From positions 1 through 5,987 of the forward strand of contig DAITPJ010000108.1 in assembly GCA_036833635.1 (NCBI GenBank): a stretch of DNA of 5,987 nucleotides. The letters run 5' to 3'. Under the pieces are notes generated by a model, which saw only the letters and a program-made list of their open reading frames with translations, did not search any database and was not told the origin of the DNA. How positions within the stretch are numbered: position 1 is the stretch's first letter; every line of letters starts with the position of its first letter. Positions 1 through 5,673 of the stretch are shown piece by piece. The stretch comes from Terrimesophilobacter sp036833635. GTDB lineage: Bacteria > Actinomycetota > Actinomycetes > Actinomycetales > Microbacteriaceae. The position numbers and the translations under genes are program-made.

Positions 1-1848
1 TCCACCCAGATCTCCGGCCTGCCGTTCAGCGGCCCGATCGCCGGGGTGCGACTCGCACTCATCGGCGATCAGTGGGTCGCCTTCCCGAAGCACGAGCAGC
101 TTGAGGACGCCGTCTTCGACCTCACGGTCGCCGGTCGCATCGTGACCGACAAGAACGGCAAGGAAGACGTCGCGATCATGATGGTCGAGGCCGAGGCCAC
201 CGAGCACTCATGGGAGCTCATCAAGGCCGGCGCGACCAAGCCGAGCGAGGATGTCGTCGCCCAGGGCCTCGAGGCGGCTAAGCCGTTCCTCGCCCAGCTC
301 GTCAAGGCGCAGGCCGCAATGGCGGCGCAGGCCGCGAAGGAGATCCAGGACTACCCGGTCTTCCTTGCGTACGACCAGGCCACCTACGACGCAGTCGCCG
401 CAATCTCCGAGACCGAGCTCGCCTCCGTCTACCAGATCGCCGGCAAGGTCGAGCGCCAGAACGCCGACGACGAACTCAAGGGCCGCGTCAAGGAGGCCAT
501 CGCCGCAAAGGTCGAAGCCGGGGAACTGCCGGACACGGCGAACGGCCAGGTGAGTGCCGCCTACAAGTCGGTCACCAAGAAGATCGTGCGCGGGCGCATC
601 CTCACCGAGGGCATCCGCATGGATGGTCGCGGCCTTGCGGACATCCGCCCGCTCGACGCCGAGGTGCAGGTCATCCCGCGCGTCCACGGTTCGGCGATCT
701 TCCAGCGCGGTGAGACCCAGATCCTGGGCGTCACCACGCTCAACATGCTCAAGATGGAGCAGCAGATCGACTCTCTCGCCCCGGTGAAGAAGAAGCGCTA
801 CCTGCACCACTACAACTTCCCGCCCTACTCGACAGGTGAGACCGGCCGCGTCGGCAGCCCGAAGCGTCGCGAGATCGGGCACGGCTTCCTCGCCGAGCGC
901 GCCCTCGTGCCGGTTCTTCCTCCGCGCGAGGAGTTCCCGTACGCGATACGCCAGGTGTCCGAGGCTCTCAGCTCCAACGGTTCGACGTCGATGGGCTCTG
1001 TCTGTGCCTCGACGCTCTCGCTCCTCAACGCCGGCGTGCCGCTGCGCGCTCCGGTCGCGGGCATCGCGATGGGTCTCGTGTCCGACACTGTCGACGGCGA
1101 GACCCGCTACGCGGCGCTCACCGACATCCTTGGTGCAGAGGATGCTCTCGGCGACATGGACTTCAAGGTCGCCGGAACGAGTGAATACGTCACGGCGATC
1201 CAGCTCGACACGAAGCTCGACGGCATCCCGTCGTCGGTTCTGGATGGCGCGCTCAAGCAGGCGAAAGACGCCCGTACGGCGATCCTCGCCGTCATGAACG
1301 CCGCGATCGACGCTCCCGACGAGATGGCGCCGACGGCGCCGCGGGTGATTTCGGTGCAGATCCCGATCGACAAGATCGGTGAGCTCATCGGCCCGAAAGG
1401 CAAGACGATCAACCAGATCCAGGACGACACGGGTGCGGACATCTCGATCGAGGACGACGGCACGGTGTACATCGGCGCCGTCGACGGTCCGTCGGCCGAG
1501 GCCGCGCGTGCCGCGGTCAACGCGATTGCGAACCCGCTCAACCCGGAGGTCGGGGAGCGGTTCCTCGGAACCGTCGTCAAGATCGCGACCTTCGGCGCGT
1601 TCGTCTCGCTCACGCCGGGCAAGGACGGCCTGCTGCACATCTCAGAGGTGCGCAAGCTCGCCGGCGGCAAGCGGGTGGAGAACGTCGAGGACGTGCTCTC
1701 GGTCGGCCAGAAGATCCAGGTGGAGATCACCAAGGTCGACGACCGCGGAAAGCTCTCCCTCGCCCCGGTCGAGGAGGGCACCGAGCCCGCGGACACCGAC
1801 GGCTCCGCCGCCGCGTCTGAAGGTCCGGAGGCGCCCGCCGAGGGCTGA
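1..1848 (+). CDS. pnp: Polynucleotide phosphorylase (PNPase), 5'-truncated by the window edge
   Basis: PNPase degrades RNA 3'->5' with phosphate, releasing nucleoside diphosphates, and can run in reverse to add tails. Actinobacterial forms are also called guanosine pentaphosphate synthetase (GpsI). The frame is open from base 1, so the GTG at 46 is internal. About 615 codons are visible; the family is about 740-760 residues, so roughly 130-145 N-terminal residues are missing. Domains in order: the end of the first RNase PH domain (with a MVEAEATE motif), the helical linker, the second RNase PH domain (about 613-1240), a KH domain with its GPKG loop at 1390-1401, an S1 domain (about 1552-1767), and a 26-residue tail rich in Glu, Asp, Ala, Gly and Pro. 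The catalytic residues are present: Asp at 1141 and 1159, Lys at 1165, and the phosphate-binding SSNGSTS loop at 970-990. The enzyme looks intact and functional. Confidence 0.97.
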   Translation, partial: STQISGLPFSGPIAGVRLALIGDQWVAFPKHEQLEDAVFDLTVAGRIVTDKNGKEDVAIMMVEAEATEHSWELIKAGATKPSEDVVAQGLEAAKPFLAQLVKAQAAMAAQAAKEIQDYPVFLAYDQATYDAVAAISETELASVYQIAGKVERQNADDELKGRVKEAIAAKVEAGELPDTANGQVSAAYKSVTKKIVRGRILTEGIRMDGRGLADIRPLDAEVQVIPRVHGSAIFQRGETQILGVTTLNMLKMEQQIDSLAPVKKKRYLHHYNFPPYSTGETGRVGSPKRREIGHGFLAERALVPVLPPREEFPYAIRQVSEALSSNGSTSMGSVCASTLSLLNAGVPLRAPVAGIAMGLVSDTVDGETRYAALTDILGAEDALGDMDFKVAGTSEYVTAIQLDTKLDGIPSSVLDGALKQAKDARTAILAVMNAAIDAPDEMAPTAPRVISVQIPIDKIGELIGPKGKTINQIQDDTGADISIEDDGTVYIGAVDGPSAEAARAAVNAIANPLNPEVGERFLGTVVKIATFGAFVSLTPGKDGLLHISEVRKLAGGKRVENVEDVLSVGQKIQVEITKVDDRGKLSLAPVEEGTEPADTDGSAAASEGPEAPAEG

Positions 1849-1860
1849 GTCCTTTACCGT

Positions 1861-1945
1861 TGGTTGAGTAGCCGCACAGCGGCGTATCGAAATCCGTCGA
1901 GAGGATGTGGTTTCGATACGCGCGCTGAGGCGCGCTGCTCAACCA
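1861..1945. repeat. Pair of inverted REP-like units between convergent genes; possible bidirectional terminator
   Basis: Two copies of one short unit face each other. Unit A (1861-1892) begins TGGTTGAGTA, holds the perfect hairpin GCCGC-ACA-GCGGC (1871-1883), and ends GTATCGAAA. Unit B is the reverse complement of the same layout (1911-1945), with hairpin GCGCGC-TGAG-GCGCGC (1920-1935). The flanks match at 18 of 19 positions. The two units can also pair with each other over the whole stretch: CGTATCGAAA at 1883-1892 against 1911-1920, and TGGTTGAG at 1861-1868 against 1938-1945. There is a small inner ATCC/GGAT pairing at 1892-1906. The element sits between the pnp stop and the permease stop, so it could end transcription from both sides, although no T-run follows either stem. 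I recall similar palindromes scattered through Microbacteriaceae genomes; that is memory and not a search. Confidence 0.8.
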
Positions 1946-1953
1946 CCGGGGTT

Positions 1954-2745
1954 CTACACCCCGATGTCGCGGCGGCTCAGTGCGATCACCGCGACGACAA
2001 TGAGCAGGGCGCTGAACCCGTAGAGCAGCCCGAGTCCGCCCCAGTCGGCGCCGTCGGCCAGCGGTGAGTTCCCGAACGCCCAGGCGTACGGCGAATATGC
2101 GTGCAACGCGTCGAGGTCCTGGCTCTGGTTGGCGACGGCGTTGATCGCGTAGCCAAGAACGGGCACCGCGGTTCCGGCGCCGAGCGCGAAGGACTTCCTG
2201 CCGGTGAGTGAGCCGACCGCGATCGCCGCGGTCCCGGCTAGCATCGCGAGGCCGACGAGTGCGCCTGTGACCGCGATGAGGTTGCCCGCCTTGATCTCCA
2301 GTTCGGCGGCGTCGTTGAAGGCCAGGACGAGCAGACTGCCGACGAGGCCGAGCCCGAGCAGTCGCAGGAACACCGCTGCTGTACGTTCCAGCACGAGGCG
2401 TCCGCGCCCGACCCCGTGGGCGAGGGTGAGCTCGAGCCCGCCGCTCTCCTCGTCGCCCGCGACCGCCGCGGTACCCCAGGCGATCGCCGCGATGCTCAGC
2501 AGAAGGAAGCCCATGAGGCCGAAGTAGGTCGACTCGACGTAACCGGGGCCTGTCGCGAGCGAATAGCCGAGCGTGTTGACGAGCTCCTTCGGCAGGCTGT
2601 CCATGAGCGCCTGCATGCTCTCGGACTTCATAGAGGGGTAAAGGGGCACGTAAAGCAGCACGGTCGCCGCGATCCCGATCGACCAGCCGAGAAGGGCACG
2701 CCACGACTCGGCGATCGCCCGCGTGAACAGGGGGAGAGCGGTCAT
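1954..2745 (-). CDS. ABC-2 type transporter permease
   Basis: Membrane subunit of an ABC exporter, 263 residues, ending in TAG. About six hydrophobic segments are visible at residues 18-36, 74-96, 122-143, 155-179, 186-205 and 236-256, the usual topology of an ABC-2 permease. Between segments 2 and 3 lies a charged cytoplasmic stretch (residues 97-121, GDEESGGLELTLAHG and following), which is typical of this family and likely contacts the ATPase. The loop at residues 37-73 is probably extracellular. The ATG overlaps the ATPase stop as ATGA, and a strong GAGGAGGGG ribosome site lies just upstream. With only one permease gene, the working transporter is probably a homodimer of this protein with two ATPases. 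The substrate cannot be read from the sequence; export of a drug, lipid or peptide is most likely, given the TetR neighbour. Confidence 0.9.
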   Translation of the reverse strand: MTALPLFTRAIAESWRALLGWSIGIAATVLLYVPLYPSMKSESMQALMDSLPKELVNTLGYSLATGPGYVESTYFGLMGFLLLSIAAIAWGTAAVAGDEESGGLELTLAHGVGRGRLVLERTAAVFLRLLGLGLVGSLLVLAFNDAAELEIKAGNLIAVTGALVGLAMLAGTAAIAVGSLTGRKSFALGAGTAVPVLGYAINAVANQSQDLDALHAYSPYAWAFGNSPLADGADWGGLGLLYGFSALLIVVAVIALSRRDIGV

Positions 2746-3677
2746 TTCGTCCCCTCCTCGCCGGCCTCGGCGTGGTAGAACCGCAGCACCGACTCCTCGA
2801 GGTCGGGCTCCTGCACGACGAGATCCGAAATGGCGTGGCCGGCGAGCGCGCGCACGAAGTCGCCGATCGCGCCCTCGAGGGTCGCATGGATGGTCGCGAC
2901 ACCGTCGTCGTGGACCTCCGCGCCGATCGAGATTCCAGGAATGCGGGCAAGGGTCGCCCGCAGGGCGTCGAGCTCTCGCGGGTCGATACCGATCCGGATG
3001 TGGCGCAAGGCTTGCTGACGGAGTCTCTCGACGGTCGACACCGAGACCACCTTTCCCGCCCGCAGAATCGCGACGGCATCCGCAGCCTGCTCGATCTCGC
3101 TCAGCACGTGGGAGCTCAGGAAGATCGTCTGGCCGCGGTCGCGCGCCTCCCGCACCATGGCGAGGAACTCCTGCTGCACGAGGGGGTCGAGGCCGCTCGT
3201 CGGCTCGTCGAGCACGAGAAGTCGCGGCTCGTGCATGAACGCCTGGATGAGGCCGATCTTCTGCTTGTTGCCCTTGGAGAGGGCGCGCACCGGGCGGCTG
3301 AGGTCGACGCCCAGTCGCGCGGCGAGGCGATCGATCGTACCGGGTGCGACCGGCCCGCTGAGGTGTTCGAGGTGCCGAAGGAAGTCACGCCCCTTGACGC
3401 GCGTCTCGAGCCGGAGTTCACCAGGGAGGTAGCCGATCTCACGCCTCAGGCGCGGACCGCCCACCTGCGGCGCTTGGCCGAGCACCCGGATGTCGCCGGA
3501 GCTCGGGCGGATGATGTCGAGCAGCAGGCGCATGGTCGTCGTCTTGCCCGCGCCGTTCGGTCCGATGACGCCGAAGACGCTCCCGGTGTCGATGCGCAGG
3601 TCGACTTCGCTGAGCGCGGTGCGCCGACCGTATCGCTTGTTGAGCGCCATCGTCTCGACGGCGAATTCGGTGGTCAT
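2742..3677 (-). CDS. ABC transporter ATP-binding protein (ABC-2 exporter type)
   Basis: Cytoplasmic ATPase that drives the adjacent permease; 311 residues, within the usual range for DrrA/BcrA-like exporters. Motifs in order: Walker A GPNGAGKT at residues 39-46, a Q-loop region IGYLPGEL at 81-88, signature LSKGN at 133-137, Walker B LLVLDEP at 153-159 with catalytic Glu158, D-loop SGLD at 161-164, and switch His190 in SSHVLSE. After about residue 215 comes a C-terminal extension with no motif that I recognise, common in this subgroup. The Q-loop has Gly-Glu where Gln is usual, and the signature is SKGN and not SGGQ; both are, to my knowledge, common variants in this exporter branch. The ATG overlaps the tetR stop as ATGA. 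A GGAAGGG at 3689-3695 is the only ribosome site, about 11 bases upstream, so coupling from tetR probably matters. Confidence 0.95.
   Translation of the reverse strand: MTTEFAVETMALNKRYGRRTALSEVDLRIDTGSVFGVIGPNGAGKTTTMRLLLDIIRPSSGDIRVLGQAPQVGGPRLRREIGYLPGELRLETRVKGRDFLRHLEHLSGPVAPGTIDRLAARLGVDLSRPVRALSKGNKQKIGLIQAFMHEPRLLVLDEPTSGLDPLVQQEFLAMVREARDRGQTIFLSSHVLSEIEQAADAVAILRAGKVVSVSTVERLRQQALRHIRIGIDPRELDALRATLARIPGISIGAEVHDDGVATIHATLEGAIGDFVRALAGHAISDLVVQEPDLEESVLRFYHAEAGEEGTK
2752..2760 (-). promoter_or_regulatory. Strong Shine-Dalgarno site for the permease gene
   Basis: Read on the minus strand, GAGGAGGGG precedes the permease ATG (2745) with about six to seven bases between the AGGAGG core and the start. 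It lies inside the last codons of the ATPase gene. It supports the ATG at 2745 as the start and suggests that the permease can recruit ribosomes in addition to coupling through the ATGA overlap. Confidence 0.75.
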
Positions 3678-4327
3678 CGTGTGGATTTCCCTTCCATGGC
3701 GGCGTCGGCCAGCTGTCGCGCGGCCGTGAGCATCGTGTCGTCGGTGTAGAGGCCGTTCGTGTAGAGCTCGAGGGTGGGGACCAGGAGCCGGTTCAGGAAC
3801 GCAGGGGAGAGATAGTCGGCTCCGAAGAGGCGCGAGAGGTGCCGTCGGAGGATGAGCGGCGCCAGGCCCCCCGTGAGAAGGAGCATGGCGAACAGGTCCT
3901 CGTCGCTGCTCGCGTTCATCGAGCCATTGCGCACGCCTTCGCGAAAGATGGCGCGCGTCTCCTCGAACAGCAGGTCGAAGAGTTGCTGTGCCTCCTCAGA
4001 GTCGTCGATGAGCATCCGGGCAAGGTAGTCGATCGCCGGCCGGAATGCTTCGACATCCGCCAGGAGCTCCTGGATGACGGAGGCCGAGGGTTTCGTCTCG
4101 AGTTCGGCCTTCTCGGAGATCATCCGCACGACATGCGTATCGCACTCCCCGCGCAGCGCATCCTTCGAGCCGAAGTGGTGGATGACGAGCCCCGCGCTCA
4201 CTCCCGCATCCGCGGCAATATCACGAACGCTCGTGGCCCGGTAGCCATCCCTCCCGAAGAGAAGGAGCGCACTGTCCCGGATGCGGGCGCGCGCGGTGAG
4301 GTCGGCCGATACCGGATCGGGATTCAT
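3674..4327 (-). CDS. TetR/AcrR family transcriptional regulator
   Basis: A 217-residue DNA-binding repressor, typical TetR length. The N-terminal helix-turn-helix spans about residues 14-60. It includes the ALLLFGRDGYRATSVRDIA stretch, the turn ADAGVSAGLVIHHF and the family-typical FGSKDAL at 52-58. The remaining helical part (about 61-217) would bind ligand and form the dimer; it is too variable to name a ligand. It is the first gene of the operon, sharing ATGA with the ATPase gene, which suggests it controls the exporter. A two-site palindromic operator lies 18-52 bases upstream of its start, overlapping its own predicted promoter, so autorepression with release by an exporter substrate is the likely mode. 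The ATG at 4327 has only a weak upstream site (GGGG about eight bases away). I see no better in-frame start. Confidence 0.95.
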   Translation of the reverse strand: MNPDPVSADLTARARIRDSALLLFGRDGYRATSVRDIAADAGVSAGLVIHHFGSKDALRGECDTHVVRMISEKAELETKPSASVIQELLADVEAFRPAIDYLARMLIDDSEEAQQLFDLLFEETRAIFREGVRNGSMNASSDEDLFAMLLLTGGLAPLILRRHLSRLFGADYLSPAFLNRLLVPTLELYTNGLYTDDTMLTAARQLADAAMEGKSTR

Positions 4328-4344
4328 CCGGCAAACCCCATCAT

Positions 4345-4379
4345 TGAACGCACGTTTAGTATCCTAAACACTCGTTCAG
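4345..4379. promoter_or_regulatory. Probable TetR operator: two tandem imperfect palindromes
   Basis: A large inverted repeat has 15-base arms at 4345-4359 and 4364-4378 (12 of 15 paired) around TATC, with a perfect GTTTAG/CTAAAC core. It also reads as two tandem sites of the form TRAACNNNCGTTYA: TGAACGCACGTTTA at 4345-4358 and TAAACACTCGTTCA at 4365-4378. They lie exactly 20 bp apart, so two dimers would bind on nearly the same face of the helix. The TGAACG..CGTTCA type of palindrome is common for TetR proteins. It overlaps the predicted tetR -10 and spacer, as expected for an autorepressor. Confidence 0.75.
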
Positions 4380-4389
4380 TTCCGCGCAA
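4361..4389 (-). promoter_or_regulatory. Candidate promoter of the tetR-ABC operon
   Basis: On the minus strand TTGCGC (4389-4384) is followed after 17 bases by TAGGAT (4366-4361). The -35 keeps only the TTG and the -10 fits the loose TANNNT form used in actinobacteria, so the match is modest. Its position supports it: transcription would start near 4354, giving a leader of about 27 bases, and the operator covers the -10 and spacer. Confidence 0.45.
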
Positions 4390-4400
4390 GGCGTACCCAG

Positions 4401-4430
4401 TTGTCATTGCCGCCCCATTCTGCGTAACCT
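4401..4430 (+). promoter_or_regulatory. Candidate promoter of the E1 alpha/beta operon
   Basis: TTGTCA at 4401-4406 matches the -35 consensus at five of six bases. TAACCT at 4425-4430 fits TANNNT, with an 18-base spacer. Transcription would begin near 4437. The -35 boxes of the two divergent promoters are 11 bp apart. The TetR operator ends 21 bp before this -35, so direct repression of this promoter is possible but less likely than of the tetR side. Confidence 0.45.
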
Positions 4431-4436
4431 CGCTAG

Positions 4437-4545
4437 TAGCCCGGCGACGAGGACGGGCGTGAGGCATGCCCCCTTACAAGGTCGGCATCCTCTCTGGAGC
4501 GGATTCTGGCTCACCCGCCGACGAATTCCGAAGGAAGGCGTGAAA
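4437..4545 (+). other. Leader of the E1 operon, about 109 bases, with possible hairpins
   Basis: Between the predicted transcription start and the chosen GTG. Visible pairings are GCCCG/CGGGC (4439-4443 with 4454-4458), the palindrome GGCATGCC (4463-4470), and GTCGGC/GCCGAC (4481-4486 with 4517-4522) enclosing ATCC/GGAT. In a GC-rich genome such short stems are expected by chance. I recognise no riboswitch or attenuator here. Confidence 0.2.
4531..4538 (+). promoter_or_regulatory. Ribosome binding site that decides the E1 alpha start
   Basis: AAGGAAGG ends seven bases before the GTG at 4546, the ideal spacing. The in-frame GTG at 4540 is too close, and the GTG at 4561 is 22 bases away. This site therefore favours 4546. 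Confidence 0.65.
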
Positions 4546-5673
4546 GTGCTGCGTGCAACCGTGTCAAAACCTGACGCCGCGGAGGGAGACATTCTCGGCG
4601 GCGAAGACTTCGTGCAATTGGTGGACCCCGAGGGGGAGCGCCACGCGAATCCCACCTTCGACCCCTGGGTCGCCGACGTCACCGACGAGCAGCTCGCCGG
4701 CCTCTACGAGGACATGATCGTCATCCGCCGTATCGACGTCGAGGCGACCGCCCTGCAGCGCCAGGGCCAGCTCGCGCTGTGGCCTCCGCTGCTCGGCCAG
4801 GAGGCCGCCCAGATCGGCTCCGCCCGCGCCCTGCGCGAGGATGATTTCGTCATGCCGAGCTACCGCGAGAACGGCGTCGCCTACTGCCGTGGCGTGGCCC
4901 TGGACGACCTCGTGCGCGTCTGGCGCGGCTACGCGCACGGCAGTTGGGACCCTCAGGAGCACCGGATGGCGATCCCCGCCGTCATCATCGGCGCGCAGAC
5001 GCTTCATGCGGTCGGGTACGCGGTCGGCATCCTGAAGGACGGCGCGAACTCCGCAGCGATCACCTACTTCGGCGATGGCGCGACGAGCCAGGGCGACACG
5101 AACGAGGCCATGATCTTCGCGGCGACCTACCACGCACCGGTCGTGTTCTTCTGCCAGAACAACCACTGGGCGATCTCCGAGCCCGTCGAGTTGCAGTCCA
5201 AACAGCACATCTCCGAGCGTGCGCCCGGCTTCGGCATCCCGAGCATCCGCGTCGACGGCAACGACGTGCTCGCCGTCATGGCCGCGACGCGCGTGGCGCT
5301 CGACCGCGCCCACACCGGCGGCGGACCGACCTACATCGAGGCGGTGACCTACCGGATGGGGCCGCACACGACTTCCGACGACCCCACCCGCTACCGTTCG
5401 GCCGAGGAACTCGCGGAGTGGAAGGCGAAGGACCCGATCACCCGGCTCGAGAAGTACCTCGAGGCGAAGGGGGCGATGACCGAGGAACTGCGCGCGCGGG
5501 TCAAGGCCAAGGCCGACAGCGTCGCCGCGGAGTTCCGCGCCGGCTGCATCGGCATGGAGAAGCCCGAGCCGATGAGCCTGTTCGACCACGTTCAGATCGA
5601 GGAGAACCCTGTGCTCGAGCGACAGCGCGCGCAGTATGCGGCCTACCTCGCGAACTTCGAGGGCGGCGAGTGA
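4546..5673 (+). CDS. pdhA: 2-oxoacid dehydrogenase E1 component, alpha subunit (pyruvate or branched-chain type)
   Basis: Alpha subunit of the thiamine-diphosphate E1 enzyme, which decarboxylates a 2-oxoacid and passes the acyl group to the lipoyl arm of E2. From the chosen GTG it has 375 residues, usual for bacterial E1 alpha. The thiamine-diphosphate motif is complete: GDG at residues 176-178, 26 residues, then NN at 205-206. The active-site/phosphorylation-loop region is present as HTTSDDPTRYR near residues 279-289. An N-terminal stretch of about 45 residues precedes the conserved core, which starts near ADVTDEQLAGLYEDM. It is the first gene of a + strand operon, and its TGA overlaps the beta ATG. 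Substrate: pyruvate and branched-chain forms cannot be told apart safely here. Many actinobacteria use the single-chain AceE for pyruvate, so a bkdA role is a real alternative and the symbol is tentative. The frame is open back to an ATG at 4459, but the extra residues look unlike the family. Confidence 0.93.
   Translation: MLRATVSKPDAAEGDILGGEDFVQLVDPEGERHANPTFDPWVADVTDEQLAGLYEDMIVIRRIDVEATALQRQGQLALWPPLLGQEAAQIGSARALREDDFVMPSYRENGVAYCRGVALDDLVRVWRGYAHGSWDPQEHRMAIPAVIIGAQTLHAVGYAVGILKDGANSAAITYFGDGATSQGDTNEAMIFAATYHAPVVFFCQNNHWAISEPVELQSKQHISERAPGFGIPSIRVDGNDVLAVMAATRVALDRAHTGGGPTYIEAVTYRMGPHTTSDDPTRYRSAEELAEWKAKDPITRLEKYLEAKGAMTEELRARVKAKADSVAAEFRAGCIGMEKPEPMSLFDHVQIEENPVLERQRAQYAAYLANFEGGE

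Noticed and set aside
208..1638. Long minus-strand open frame (476 codons) opposite pnp
   Set aside because: It is an antisense shadow of a clearly real gene in GC-rich DNA. Its product is dominated by Arg, Asp, Val and Leu, with no recognisable domain.
1864..2067. Small plus-strand open frame across the repeat
   Set aside because: It starts inside the palindromic repeat, overlaps the permease end and has no convincing ribosome site.
1727..3079. Minus-strand open frame of 450 codons across pnp end, repeat, permease and ATPase
   Set aside because: It runs in another frame through two well-supported ABC genes and through the palindromic repeat. Its Arg/Pro/Ser-rich product is typical of a false frame.
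2772..3749. Plus-strand open frame (325 codons) opposite the ATPase
   Set aside because: It is antisense to an ATPase with all its motifs in order and has no recognisable domain of its own.
4439..4522. Riboswitch or attenuator in the E1 leader
   Set aside because: Only short stems are seen, expected by chance at this GC content; there is no T-run, leader peptide or known aptamer consensus.
4459..4545. Upstream extension of E1 alpha to an ATG at 4459
   Set aside because: The extra 29 codons are basic and unlike the family, and the only good ribosome site (4531-4538) points to the GTG at 4546.
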